A stretch of DNA of 64,000 nucleotides. Origin: Verrucomicrobiota bacterium (GTDB lineage: Bacteria; Verrucomicrobiota; Verrucomicrobiia; Limisphaerales; JADLHS01). Position numbers and translations under genes: made by a program. Location: the NCBI GenBank assembly GCA_013140495.1, contig JABFSR010000080.1:1-64000 (forward strand), in the 5' to 3' direction. Under the pieces are notes generated by a model, which saw only the letters and a list, made by a program, of their open reading frames with translations, made no database searches and was not told the DNA's origin. Shown piece by piece: positions 11,438-23,172 of the stretch (positions within the stretch are counted from its first letter, which is position 1; each line of letters begins with the position of its first letter).

Positions 11438-11632
11438 ATGTCGGAATTTACCCGTCATAACGATGAAACGACAACGCCAGCTTTGAAACTAGCCGAGGCG
11501 GTTTCCCCTTACAAAGCCGATGTGTGGCGACGGTTGACCCCGCGCGAGCGGTTGCGTCGCAGTTGGCAGATGCGGTCACGCCTTCCCGACCTGCAAGCAG
11601 TGCATGATCGCAAACTTTTTCCAAAACCTTAA
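11438..11632 (+). CDS. Small hypothetical protein overlapping downstream nucleotidyltransferase
   Basis: MSEFTRHNDETTTPALKLAEAVSPYKADVWRRLTPRERLRRSWQMRSRLPDLQAVHDRKLFPKP; 29-nt overlap with next ORF. Confidence 0.6.
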   Translation: MSEFTRHNDETTTPALKLAEAVSPYKADVWRRLTPRERLRRSWQMRSRLPDLQAVHDRKLFPKP

Positions 11633-12386
11633 CGCCAGCAAGATCGAGTATTTGCTGATCAGCGGTCAGGCGACCGTGCTTTATGGCGCGGCGACGTTTT
11701 CGGAAGACATTGATCTCTGGCTCAATCCGACGGCTGAAAACTGCGACCGTTTTCTCACGAGTCTGCGCGCTTGCGGGGCGCGTTACTACAAACTGACACC
11801 ACCATTCACGCCCACCAACCTTCAGCGTGGTCACGGATTTCATTTTGTTTTGGGCGATGTTGGAGACGTTGCGTTCCTTGACGTGATGGGAAATCCGCCG
11901 CGCGCGGACTCTTTCTCCGCCGCCAGTGAAAAGGCATGCTGGATGCAAACCGAATGGGGAGAGGTTCGCACCGTTGGCATCAAAGCGTTGGTTGAACTAA
12001 AGAAAACCCAGCGACTGGAAGACTATCCCATCATCAGCAAGCTCGCGCTCGCATGGTTTGACCAGCCAGGCGCGAAAGTGCCTGATGATTTCATCTGGGC
12101 ACTGGAAAATATTTTTACCCTGCCCGAGTTGACTGTTTTTTTCACCGAATATCCCGAGTCCGTCACTGCGGCCAGCCGGTTCAATCCAAAAGTTGCAGCC
12201 TTGGGCCGTCAGTTGCTGACCACTGCGGATGCGCCAGAATCCGCCGAACAGCCAGTGCGGGAACTATTCCAACAAAGAATCGCTGAACTGCAAATGGCAG
12301 ATCGCCACTATTGGCGGGATATCATCGGCGAACTGAAAGCGCTGCGCGCGGCGGGAAAGTTGATGCTCGAAGGAAGCGAGATTTGA
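11604..12386 (+). CDS. Nucleotidyltransferase (AbiEii/DUF1814-like)
   Basis: EYLLISGQATVLYGAATFSEDIDLWLNP NTase core with DxD. Confidence 0.75.
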   Translation: MIANFFQNLNASKIEYLLISGQATVLYGAATFSEDIDLWLNPTAENCDRFLTSLRACGARYYKLTPPFTPTNLQRGHGFHFVLGDVGDVAFLDVMGNPPRADSFSAASEKACWMQTEWGEVRTVGIKALVELKKTQRLEDYPIISKLALAWFDQPGAKVPDDFIWALENIFTLPELTVFFTEYPESVTAASRFNPKVAALGRQLLTTADAPESAEQPVRELFQQRIAELQMADRHYWRDIIGELKALRAAGKLMLEGSEI

Positions 12387-12406
12387 TTTGGTGAAAGCGA
12401 TCAAAG

Positions 12407-13198
12407 TCACGACCTTTTCCGAAACACAACAATGTGTTGCTGCGGCAGCGTGCCGATGGTTTCCGCCCAGTCGAGCGGGTGAACACTCATCTCTTTGCGC
12501 ACCTGCGCCTCGGTCATTTTGTGAACCAGCTTGATCGGCACGTTCGGGTCTTCCCCGCGAAACTCCACGAACACGATGCGCCCGCCCGGCTTCAATGATT
12601 GGCACATCGCTTCCACCATCTCGAACGGATGATCAAACTCGTGATACACGTCCACCATCAGAATCAAATCCACGGCCGCGCGCGGCAGTTTCGGATCGGT
12701 GATCGTGCCGAGCACGGGTTTGACGTTGAAAATCTTTTCCGCCGCGAGCTTGTTCGTGAGGAGGTCGAGCATCTCCTGCTGAATCTCCACGGCATAGACC
12801 ACGCCATTCGTTCCGATGGCTTTTGCTAATCGCCGCGTGTAATAACCACTGCCACAACCGATGTCCGCCACCGCATCGCCGGGTTTGAGCTTGAGCGCAG
12901 GCAAAAGTAAATCCGGGCGCTCCTCTTTTTCACGTTCCGGGCGTTCCAGCCAGTCTGCCGCCTCGTGGCCCATTACATGTGCGATCTCACGTCCCATGTA
13001 AAACTTACCGATGCCGTTCGGGTCGTGCGCTGCGCGGGTTTCGTAGCGTGAAAGAGATGAAGACGCGTTCGTTTCTACTGAACGAACAACACAGGTCGCG
13101 CTAGTCAGGGCCACAATCGCGATCCAGGTCGAAATAGTCGGGAGCTTGTTGGACTTTGATAGAATGGGCGATTTGGTGCTCGTTTGTTTTGTGCGCAT
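12407..13198 (-). CDS. Class I SAM-dependent methyltransferase (exported/anchored)
   Basis: GDAVADIGCGSGYYTRRLAKAIG motif I; VDLILMVDVYHEFDHP; N-terminal hydrophobic segment. Confidence 0.85.
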   Translation of the reverse strand: MRTKQTSTKSPILSKSNKLPTISTWIAIVALTSATCVVRSVETNASSSLSRYETRAAHDPNGIGKFYMGREIAHVMGHEAADWLERPEREKEERPDLLLPALKLKPGDAVADIGCGSGYYTRRLAKAIGTNGVVYAVEIQQEMLDLLTNKLAAEKIFNVKPVLGTITDPKLPRAAVDLILMVDVYHEFDHPFEMVEAMCQSLKPGGRIVFVEFRGEDPNVPIKLVHKMTEAQVRKEMSVHPLDWAETIGTLPQQHIVVFRKRS

Positions 13199-13264
13199 GT
13201 TCGTTGGAATATGGCTTTAGACTAACGTGTACTGCTGTAAAAGGCGAGCAGGCTGGTGTTCGAT

Positions 13265-14245
13265 TTACTGTTTTACCTTCATCAAGGCGATCACGCCAGC
13301 GACGGCGATGATGACGCCGATCACGGAGCGCCGGGTAATTCGTTCACCTTCGAACACAACTGCCAGTGGCATGACCATAAGCGGCATCAGCGCGATGATG
13401 GTGAACACAATTCCTGCGGGCGTGGTATGCAACGCCCATTGCTGGCAGGTGCCGCCGAGTGCCGCGCCGGCCAATGCGGTGCCGAAGACCCACGGCAGGA
13501 GTTTGCGCCACTTTTTCGCCTCGGCATTCACCAATGGCAAATCCTGCGGGCGCGTCGAGTAACCGTGTTGTTTCCAACGCACGATCAAGAGCGCAATACC
13601 TGCCACCACGAGTCCGCCAACGACGCGTTGGAATGCAGCATTGGTGCCGGAGATGGATTCGCCGGCGGCATCGGCGACCGAGTAGGCTTTGCGGCTGATA
13701 ACCCCTCCAAGTGCTCCACCAATGGCTGCAAGCATACCGAACGTGCCACCGATCCACAAATCAGAGCGCGAGCGCCTTGAATCCTTCTCAGGAGCAACGG
13801 CGACTGCAACCCCGCACAGAATCACGGCCATTGCGCCGAGTTGTGCGGACGAAAGCCGGGTGTCCAGCCAGAGCCATTCGATCACCACGGCAATTGGCGC
13901 GGTCAGGCATTGCATGTAGATCGTGGTCAGGCGCGAACCAAGGCGCGGCAAGGCCTGGTACAGCGCCACGTCGCCGAATCCAAATCCAAGAATCCCGCTG
14001 AGAAAGAAGAACGGCATGGCGGGCCCGCCGAGTCCGATGCCGAAGATGTAAGACCAGATGCCTAGAAAGACAGTGCCGAGGGTGAGCCGCCAGAAATTGG
14101 CCTCCGAGCCACCCACGAGTTTGGAGGCACGATGACCGCAGATGATCGAGAACGAAAACAAGATCGTGGCCAGCGCGGCGGCAAGCATGTGCGCAGGATA
14201 GAGGGCCTGGAGGCGTGAGTCGAGTGCGTGACGGACGCGAGGCAA
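13265..14245 (-). CDS. EamA/DMT family transporter
   Basis: About 10 TM segments; GDVALYQALPRLGSRLTTIYMQCLTAPIAVVIEWLWLDTRLSSAQ; start uncertain. Confidence 0.82.
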   Translation of the reverse strand: MPRVRHALDSRLQALYPAHMLAAALATILFSFSIICGHRASKLVGGSEANFWRLTLGTVFLGIWSYIFGIGLGGPAMPFFFLSGILGFGFGDVALYQALPRLGSRLTTIYMQCLTAPIAVVIEWLWLDTRLSSAQLGAMAVILCGVAVAVAPEKDSRRSRSDLWIGGTFGMLAAIGGALGGVISRKAYSVADAAGESISGTNAAFQRVVGGLVVAGIALLIVRWKQHGYSTRPQDLPLVNAEAKKWRKLLPWVFGTALAGAALGGTCQQWALHTTPAGIVFTIIALMPLMVMPLAVVFEGERITRRSVIGVIIAVAGVIALMKVKQ

Positions 14246-14419
14246 CAGGGCGTGGTCTCCATGATTTGATGGGCGGCTGGAAGCGGTGGTTGCCTCCGCT
14301 CGAATTCAGAAGTAATCCCGGAAACAAATCGCTTGAATCGGAACTAATCCGGGGTATAAACGTCTCAGTTGGTGGAATTCAGAATTCCCGAAGGCAAAAC
14401 CCGTACAAACTTACATTTT

Positions 14420-17400
14420 ATGAAGAACAAGGCATCGCTCTGCTCCTGCGCTCATTATTTATTCCTGCCCATAACGCTCTTGTTGGGCATCGTTGGCTTG
14501 ATGAGCGTTCTCCCAATTCGCGCCGGGCTAACCGTGGACATCCATACTTACCGCTATCCTTATACTTTTGTAGCTTATGGATGGCTGAGTACGAACGCCA
14601 CTCCACCCGCCGCACCGTTTGGGAGTTATCTCATCAGTTCGCCCAACGGCAGTTTTTTGCGATACGAGTATGACACCAACGGATTGAATTACATCACCGG
14701 CGGGGGCATAGGCACCACTGACTTCGACGCGTTCATGGGCACGTTGACCAATGGTCAATGGTCAATCCAAGTGACAAACTCATCTTCTACCAACACGTAT
14801 TTCTTCAATGTCACGGCCACAGGATTGAACTCGAATCTTTTCAACGCTCCCACAATCACCTTTCCCGCCAACAACGCCCAGAACGTCTCCGACAACCCCA
14901 CGTTCACTTGGTCCGGTGGCCCGATTGGATGGTTGGGAACTGCCGAGGTGAATGTGCATGACTTGGACTACACCTACTACGAATACGCGTCGCTTCCTCC
15001 TTCAGCGACAAGTTGGAACACCCCCAACGCGCCATTGCCGCTCGGCACCAATCAGTTCAGCCTCGTTTATATCAGCAACGCGACTGCAACCATTGTCGCT
15101 TCAATTCCGCGCGACACGTCTCCTGGCTCCAATGCGATCTCCGGCTGGATTTCAACTGCGAACCTCAATGTTGAGGCCGACTACATCGAATTCTCCGTTG
15201 GAGGATCAACCAACGCGTTCGATGCGTATCTCGTGGCGCGCTACGATTTTGAAAACACCAGCTTTTCGGGGCACGACAGTTCCGGCAATGGCAACGATCC
15301 GGACTGTGGCAGCGGCAATGGCGGCACCAACATTGATACTTTTTCCACCGACGCCGCAGTCCACACTTACGCCCGAGAATATTTCGGCGATACCGCGATC
15401 TGCTTCACCAGCGGCGGCAGTGCTTTTCCCAACCTGTCCAACGCGCTTGCCGGTAATTTCACGGTGACAGCGTGGATCAAAACCACCGCCACCGCTGGCT
15501 TTGATAACGACAATGCGGAAAGCGGCCTGCCGATTCTCGCTGCGGATAATCAAAACATAAATTCCACCACTCCGCTCAGCATCACCGGTGATAAAGCCGC
15601 CTTCACCGTGCGCGATGACAACGGCGACCCAATCACAATCCACTCCACTACCACCGTCAATGACGGCAGCTATCACTTCCTCGCCGTGACCCGCAACCGT
15701 ACCACGGGCTCGATGTATATTTACGTGGACGGCAGCCTTGAAGCCAGCGACACGGGCTCGACGGAATTTCTGGATGCTGGGACGGGTCTGTCATTGGCCG
15801 GTGGGAATGGCTTTTATGAAGGACTCGTGGATGACGTGCGGATTTACTCTACCGACCTCACGGCTGGCGACGTCGCGGTTCTGGCAGGTATACAGCCTCC
15901 GATCACTGGCGGTGGTCACACCAACCTCGCGCATTACCGGTTTGATGATGGCGGCGATCTGGGCCATGACGATTCAGGCAACGACAACAACTTTAGCAGC
16001 GGAAGTTCGTGGGGACTACCTCTCCACGAATATGACCAAGTTGGAGCAGTGGGATCGGGCGGGATCAGATTTTATGGCGTGAGCAGCATCGTACATGCAC
16101 CACCGAACGAAACTTTCACCAACATCACGACCGCCACGGTTGACAGTTTTTCCCTCTCGCTGTGGGTCAAGACCACTGAAGTGATCGGTAACGACACCGA
16201 CGATGCCTTGGACGGTGCCGTGGTGGTCTGGCAGTATGAATCGGGCATAGACGACATCATCCCCGTGTCCATCACCGGCAACAAAGTGGCATTCCACACG
16301 GGCGATGAACTTGGCAACAGCCAGACGCTTCATTCCACCAGCGACGTGACGGACGGTAACTACCATCACATCGTGGTCACGCGCGATCGTGTTACGGGAG
16401 TGAAGAAAATCTATGTGGACGGCGCTCTCGAAGCGACGGAGACCGCCACCACCCGTGTCCTCAATGCGAATGATCATTACTTTTCCATTGGCGGAGTTCT
16501 TGGGCACAGTTTTGACGGCACGGTGGACGATGCGCAGTTTTACTCCGGTGTCTTGTCCGCGAGCGAAATCGCCGTACTTTACGCTGCGCCGGGATCAGTG
16601 GCCCCGGACACGACCGGCAGCGGTGGCCCGACTAACATCACAGCCGATTTGATAATCACGATTTTACGCATTCAGCCGGCGGGCGATCCTGATTTCTTCC
16701 TCTGTTGGCCCTTCAGCACGATCAGCCCGGCTCCACTCACCACGCACGAAATGCATTCCCCAAATGGTTTATTCACATCCGTAAATGGCCAGCCTTATTC
16801 AAGCAGCGCGGCTTCTTTGGGGCAGCTGTTGACTGAAATGACCAACGGCGTGTGGACCATTTTTATCAACAAGAACCATCCGGACGAAAAGCAGTTCACC
16901 TTCAGTGTCTCGGCCGCCGGGGTCACCACAAATCTTCTCCAGAAAGTTACCATTCTTTCGCCTGCCAATGGCAGCACCGGTGTCCCCAGTGTTCCAACCT
17001 ACTCTTGGAGCGGCCCTAGTGGATTGGATAATCTTCAGGCAGTTCTGTACCATACAAATTCAATGATTGGATACACGAATCTGCCACCCATGGCCACCAC
17101 TTGGACCAATCCTCCCGCCTTGGCCGCAGGCACGAACCAACTCGATGTCACCTATTTCTCCATCGGCGTGACAAACTTCTCCTTCACCCTGCCGGTGGAC
17201 GGCAACTCCGTTCCTTTGTCCGGCTGGACGACCCGGGCTGATTTTCAGAGTTCCGCCACCTCAATCTTCGTGGTTGGCTCCGGCACGACGCCCGTTCAAC
17301 TGGCAAACCCAAACCGCACCGGCGGCAACTTCCAGTTCCAGTTCCTCTCGCAATCCGGCAAGACCAACACGGTTCAGTCCCGAACAAATCTGTCGCTCGG

Positions 17401-17506
17401 TTTGTGGATTGATCGCACTAACATCCTCGGTGACGGAAATATCAAGACCATCATACTGCCAGTCAGCAACAAGCCGGAGGAATTCTTCCGTGTCTCGACG
17501 CAGTGA
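14420..17506 (+). CDS. Secreted LamG-domain (two copies) surface protein with duplicated flanking domains
   Basis: Signal peptide; VARYDFENTSFSGHDSSGNGNDPDCG...YHFLAVTRNRTTGSMYIYVDG and AHYRFDDGGDLGHDDSGNDNNF...YHHIVVTRDRVTGVKKIYVDG. Confidence 0.85.
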   Translation: MKNKASLCSCAHYLFLPITLLLGIVGLMSVLPIRAGLTVDIHTYRYPYTFVAYGWLSTNATPPAAPFGSYLISSPNGSFLRYEYDTNGLNYITGGGIGTTDFDAFMGTLTNGQWSIQVTNSSSTNTYFFNVTATGLNSNLFNAPTITFPANNAQNVSDNPTFTWSGGPIGWLGTAEVNVHDLDYTYYEYASLPPSATSWNTPNAPLPLGTNQFSLVYISNATATIVASIPRDTSPGSNAISGWISTANLNVEADYIEFSVGGSTNAFDAYLVARYDFENTSFSGHDSSGNGNDPDCGSGNGGTNIDTFSTDAAVHTYAREYFGDTAICFTSGGSAFPNLSNALAGNFTVTAWIKTTATAGFDNDNAESGLPILAADNQNINSTTPLSITGDKAAFTVRDDNGDPITIHSTTTVNDGSYHFLAVTRNRTTGSMYIYVDGSLEASDTGSTEFLDAGTGLSLAGGNGFYEGLVDDVRIYSTDLTAGDVAVLAGIQPPITGGGHTNLAHYRFDDGGDLGHDDSGNDNNFSSGSSWGLPLHEYDQVGAVGSGGIRFYGVSSIVHAPPNETFTNITTATVDSFSLSLWVKTTEVIGNDTDDALDGAVVVWQYESGIDDIIPVSITGNKVAFHTGDELGNSQTLHSTSDVTDGNYHHIVVTRDRVTGVKKIYVDGALEATETATTRVLNANDHYFSIGGVLGHSFDGTVDDAQFYSGVLSASEIAVLYAAPGSVAPDTTGSGGPTNITADLIITILRIQPAGDPDFFLCWPFSTISPAPLTTHEMHSPNGLFTSVNGQPYSSSAASLGQLLTEMTNGVWTIFINKNHPDEKQFTFSVSAAGVTTNLLQKVTILSPANGSTGVPSVPTYSWSGPSGLDNLQAVLYHTNSMIGYTNLPPMATTWTNPPALAAGTNQLDVTYFSIGVTNFSFTLPVDGNSVPLSGWTTRADFQSSATSIFVVGSGTTPVQLANPNRTGGNFQFQFLSQSGKTNTVQSRTNLSLGLWIDRTNILGDGNIKTIILPVSNKPEEFFRVSTQ

Positions 17507-17761
17507 CAGCGGTTGGTGTTTCAACCCGGAGCAAGTGAAGTTCAACGACGACGCATCGATGGCGGGATTGAGGTGAATCGTGGATTTTGAAACGTCGTGA
17601 TTCGATACGCAACCAGTGATGCCGGCAACTGATCCGGCATTCCCGCCGGGTCATTTTGCAACCACTCGATTTCGATTCCGCAGTTCAAATTCGAGCCGAC
17701 TGTGCAAGGACGAGAAGGGGCGGTGGCTCAAGCTGTCTTGCCGATTGCCGATGGAAGAGAT

Positions 17762-18085
17762 GTGATCAGGAAATCAATCATCGTTCTCGCCCTTGCGTTG
17801 CTCGTGGGTTGCAGCCGGCAGAACGTCCGCATGGCACATCCCGAGGACCCGCAAGGGCGTTATCGGGAGCAAATCGCCGCGGCGCAGCGTTTGTTGGAAC
17901 AAAAGGAAAAGTGGACTGATCGCGTCGAATGGGAGGTTCTGAAAACCGCAGACGGCTGGGATGTGATTGCGTGGAGGGTGGAGCATCCCGACCGCAAAGG
18001 CCCAGAGCGTTATCTGCCCTGGGGCTATTCGGTCATCAAGCTTGATAGTCGCATGACGACCATCGGTTATCACCGAAAGGGATGA
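17762..18085 (+). CDS. Small putative lipoprotein
   Basis: Hydrophobic leader with lipobox-like LALLVGC; start uncertain (longer ORF from 17702). Confidence 0.5.
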   Translation: MIRKSIIVLALALLVGCSRQNVRMAHPEDPQGRYREQIAAAQRLLEQKEKWTDRVEWEVLKTADGWDVIAWRVEHPDRKGPERYLPWGYSVIKLDSRMTTIGYHRKG

Positions 18086-18140
18086 AGCGACTCCCTGAGT
18101 TTGCGACCTTTCACCGCAGTTTGCCCTTAATAGAGATTCT

Positions 18141-18434
18141 TCAATCCACGCTGGAAATTGGCTCGCATGCTTTGGGGCGATAGAGCACGACAACGTTTCC
18201 GACGCGCATGACAAGTTGGCTGCCGGTCTTCTCGGCGAGTTGCGGGGCTAGTTCCTTCTTTTGGTCCTTGAGATCGGCGAATTTCACCTTGAGCAATTCA
18301 TTGTGCTTGAGTGCATCATCGAGCGCGGCCAGGAATGCTGCGGTGAGTCCCTCCTTTCCCACCTTGAGCGTGGGTTTGAGGAGTTGTCCCCGGGATTTGA
18401 GTTCTCGAATTTGGGCATTGGTCAACGGCAACAT
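18141..18434 (-). CDS. yhbY: YhbY/CRS1-family RNA-binding protein
   Basis: LTNAQIRELKSRGQLLKPTLKVGKEGLTAAFLAALDDALKHNELLKVKF...QLVMRVGNVVVLYR. Confidence 0.88.
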   Translation of the reverse strand: MLPLTNAQIRELKSRGQLLKPTLKVGKEGLTAAFLAALDDALKHNELLKVKFADLKDQKKELAPQLAEKTGSQLVMRVGNVVVLYRPKACEPISSVD

Positions 18435-18519
18435 GCGACGAGTATGAGCGAACGGGCGAAGGATGTCTTTATCCGAAATTGTGCGTTTTGAAAGATGCCC
18501 GGGCGGAGCAATAGAGTTC

Positions 18520-19155
18520 TTACTTCCAATGTTTCAAATCGTTTTCCAATGCGCCAAATCCGGACGGAAATGCTTTTTCCAGCGGAGAGAGATTTGCCGC
18601 GAGCAGTTCAGAGGATTCCATCATCCGCCGTGTTTCCATCCCAAGCGACGGACGTTCTGTGCCGTAAAGCTTTTTCTTCAAATCGAGCTTCGTGTAAGGA
18701 AAAGAATTGTTGGTCTGTCCCGTTATCCACGCCGCCTCATTCACATGCGCGTCTGCTCCACACAGCAACCACGCCTCAATGGCTGGCACGGCAAGTCCGA
18801 TGGCGGTTTTCAGCTTTGATTTGCCAGCGACGAGGCGCAGTTGGGAAACAACTTCATCCCGGATGCGTCGCAATTCGCAGAGCCGGCAGCCTGAGTGAAA
18901 CTTGCCCGACAGTTCGTGGTCGGGTTGATGAACGATAGCCCCGTTGGAATCTACCACGAAGATCAAACCTTCGGCGTCACTGTGATAATGCAGTTGCTTG
19001 AGAACGGTCGGGAAAACACTTCGCACGGAAGGCCAGCCGCGTTCGCGAAGTCCAACGTGTGAGACGGGTGAGGTTTTGATGCCGAGAACTGCGTCAGCCA
19101 GGATGCGAATCGCCGCTTCATCCGCCGGAGATTCGGAGAGGATGGCAACTTTCAT
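18520..19155 (-). CDS. TOPRIM/DUF4276-like protein paired with AAA ATPase
   Basis: MKVAILSESPADEAAIRILAD, LIFVVDSNG, AVPAIEAWLLCGADA motifs; ATGA overlap with upstream ATPase. Confidence 0.6.
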   Translation of the reverse strand: MKVAILSESPADEAAIRILADAVLGIKTSPVSHVGLRERGWPSVRSVFPTVLKQLHYHSDAEGLIFVVDSNGAIVHQPDHELSGKFHSGCRLCELRRIRDEVVSQLRLVAGKSKLKTAIGLAVPAIEAWLLCGADAHVNEAAWITGQTNNSFPYTKLDLKKKLYGTERPSLGMETRRMMESSELLAANLSPLEKAFPSGFGALENDLKHWK

Positions 19156-20150
19156 GTGCCCGCAGGTACACCGCCCAGCACGCCGCTGTACCAGACTTCT
19201 CCGAGGTTTGCATCGCCCAAAATCTCCGAGAGGTCGGTGCGATCCACGAGCCGGGAGAACGTGGCCTCCAAACCGTTCTTCTCGGCGATGACAATTTCCT
19301 CCGGGTGATCGCGGAACAAATCGAGGAAGTAAGGATTGTGCGTGGTGGCGATGACCTGCACGGGATCACGCTTCTCGCCGAAGCTCTCTGGATACGCTAG
19401 GCGATAGATTGCATCCCGAACATCTCGTAGCAAACGCGGGTGAAGTCCGTGATCGGGTTCTTCAAAACAAACCAGCGGCGGCGGCTTCGGCAGATAGGCC
19501 AGCGTCAGAATCGCGAGAGCAATGAGCGTGCCTTCGGAAAGGTCAACGGCTTTGATTTTGTGACCGCCAGAGCGGGTGCGGAGCAATAATGCGCGCGTGC
19601 CTGTGCTTGGAGTTTCAAAAAGAACTTGATCGAACTCTGGCAGCCACTTTCCAAGTTCTCTGTTTAGAGCATCGAATTGTTCCGGGTGCGAATCTCTCAG
19701 ACGGTCGAGAACGCCGGCAAGGTCGTTACCTTGGCTGCCCAATTCTACCTCAGGGCGAAGGCTGACATGCGCGGCGATGGCATGAGGATTCAAGGCATAT
19801 TGTCTTGAGGCATTGAGACACATTGCGAACTTGCGTCTTTGTTCCGATAGGCCCGGTCGTAATTCTTCAATTGAAACAGGAATTCGCGCGTCTTGTTGCC
19901 ATGAACACTGAGCATAAATACACCGACCGGTATCCGAACAAACTGCCTTCAATGTCGAGTTGGAGCCGAATCTGCCCGCACTGATGATTGAGTTGTAGTT
20001 GGCGTTGTATCGTCCGGCCAATCCGTCAATCGCCCTAAACACCGTGCTTTTCCCGCTCCCATTCGGCCCAACGATCAACGTGAACTTGCCCAGCGGAAGC
20101 GTGGCGTTCCGCAGGACTTTGAAGTTCTTGAATTCGATGGACTCGATCAT
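19152..20150 (-). CDS. AAA family (AAA_21/ABC-type) ATPase
   Basis: VGPNGSGKSTVFRAID Walker A, LSEGTLIALAILTLAYL signature, VCFEEPDHGLHPRLLRDVRDAI Walker B, VIATTHNPYFLDLF. Confidence 0.9.
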   Translation of the reverse strand: MIESIEFKNFKVLRNATLPLGKFTLIVGPNGSGKSTVFRAIDGLAGRYNANYNSIISAGRFGSNSTLKAVCSDTGRCIYAQCSWQQDARIPVSIEELRPGLSEQRRKFAMCLNASRQYALNPHAIAAHVSLRPEVELGSQGNDLAGVLDRLRDSHPEQFDALNRELGKWLPEFDQVLFETPSTGTRALLLRTRSGGHKIKAVDLSEGTLIALAILTLAYLPKPPPLVCFEEPDHGLHPRLLRDVRDAIYRLAYPESFGEKRDPVQVIATTHNPYFLDLFRDHPEEIVIAEKNGLEATFSRLVDRTDLSEILGDANLGEVWYSGVLGGVPAGT

Positions 20151-20251
20151 AGCGTCAGTTGGCTCAACGAAACTCTTACACGATCAGCCTGATTCAACCA
20201 AGTCTGATGTTTGTCGGGACACCGCCTCCTTACGTCGGCGGCTACAACAGT

Positions 20252-21568
<1,317 letters not shown>

Positions 21569-21736
21569 GGTATGAATTCCTGTTTGATTCCAGCAAGAGC
21601 AAGGGAACTGGTGAACGCGGCGGAAATCAAGGAAAGAAAATGGCGTGATGATTCGTTCTCCGTATGTACGTATGCAGTTTTACTTGGGCACTATCGGCAC
21701 TGGCATTTTGGACTCCATCGCGATTAACCTTCGGCC

Positions 21737-23131
21737 ATGTTCAGATATTTCCTTTTCGTCTTTTGCGCGCTGTTAACTCTCGCTCCGGGCGCGAATGCTG
21801 CGGAATCAGCCGCGCCCACCAATGCCACCAACGCAGGCCTGCGGCTTGCAGTTTTTGACGTGGATGCCACGCCTCCCATCGGTGACATGATGGCGTACGA
21901 CCATGTCACGAATCGCTGGGATCTTGGATTGCGTGCCCGTGGGATCGTTTTGTTGGGTGCCGGTGAGCCGATTGTCTTGTGCGCAGTTGACTGGATCGGT
22001 ATCGCCAATGAAGGGCACGATGCTTTCCGCGAATCGCTGGCACGCGCCGCTAGAACGTCGGCACAACGCGTCACGGTTCACTCTCTGCATCAGCATGACG
22101 CGCCAGACTGCGACTTCTCCGCCGAGAAGATTCTTAAACAGGCGGGCTTCGATGCCGGGCCTTATGAAGGACGGTTTCAACGGCAGGTGATTTCCAGTTT
22201 GGAGACCGCCATTCGCGAAGCCTTGCCGTGCGCACAACCCATCACCCATCTGGGCCTGGGTGAAGCCAAGGTTGAAAAGGTCGCCTCGAACCGGCGCATC
22301 CTTGGTCCGGACGGAAAGGTCCGTGACACGCGGTGGACGGCCACTACCGATCCCAAAGTCCGAGCCGAGCCCGAGGGTGTTATTGATCCGGCATTATCGC
22401 TCGTGAGCTTTTGGAACGGAGAGAAGCCCGTGGCGGTGCTGAGTTATTACGCGACGCATCCGCAGAGTTATTATCGCACTGGAATTCCGAACCCTGATTT
22501 TCCCGGCGTGGCTCGTTTCTTCAGGCAAATGACGTCACCACTTGCGTTGCATGTTCATTTCAACGGTGCAGGCGGGAATATCGGCGCCGGCAAGTACAAT
22601 GACGGATCGCCGGAAAATCGTGTGGTGCTCGCAGAGCGACTCGCCGATGGCATGCGCCGCGCCTGGGAGAACACGCGTCGCCAACCCATCGCCGCAAGTA
22701 ATGTGACATGGAACGTGGAATCGGTTTTCTTGCCTCCCGCCAAACATCTGTCGCTGAAGAAACTTGAATCGCAGCTTGCCGCGCGGGACAAGGAATTCAT
22801 CGCACAAGGCAATGCTCCGCGTCTCGCATGGCTGAGACGTTGCCGCGACGGACACAAGATTGATATCACTTGTCTTGGCCTGGGCACGGCGCGAATTCTC
22901 CATCTGCCGGGCGAAACCTTTGTGGAATATCAACTCGCGGCCAAGGCCGCCCGCAAGGACTTGTTCGTGGCAGTGGCGGGTTACGGCGATTATGCTCCGG
23001 CGTACGTCGGGACAGCCATCGCGTATGACCAGGGCGGTTACGAAACCAGCCCGTCCTCGTCCAATGTTGCCCCGGAGGTCGAGCAGGTGTTGATGAGCGC
23101 CATGCGGAAGCTGCTGCTCGCGCCGCAGTGA
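21737..23131 (+). CDS. Exported neutral/alkaline ceramidase-like N-terminal domain protein
   Basis: Signal peptide; [36 protein letters not shown]; about 460 aa. Confidence 0.6.
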   Translation: MFRYFLFVFCALLTLAPGANAAESAAPTNATNAGLRLAVFDVDATPPIGDMMAYDHVTNRWDLGLRARGIVLLGAGEPIVLCAVDWIGIANEGHDAFRESLARAARTSAQRVTVHSLHQHDAPDCDFSAEKILKQAGFDAGPYEGRFQRQVISSLETAIREALPCAQPITHLGLGEAKVEKVASNRRILGPDGKVRDTRWTATTDPKVRAEPEGVIDPALSLVSFWNGEKPVAVLSYYATHPQSYYRTGIPNPDFPGVARFFRQMTSPLALHVHFNGAGGNIGAGKYNDGSPENRVVLAERLADGMRRAWENTRRQPIAASNVTWNVESVFLPPAKHLSLKKLESQLAARDKEFIAQGNAPRLAWLRRCRDGHKIDITCLGLGTARILHLPGETFVEYQLAAKAARKDLFVAVAGYGDYAPAYVGTAIAYDQGGYETSPSSSNVAPEVEQVLMSAMRKLLLAPQ

Positions 23132-23172
23132 TTGCGTGATTCAAAAGTGTCGCAGCAAGGACAACTCGACAT

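Noticed and set aside
17507-17761. Short ORFs between the LamG protein and the lipoprotein
   Set aside because: Mutually overlapping, no domain, no clear ribosome-binding context.
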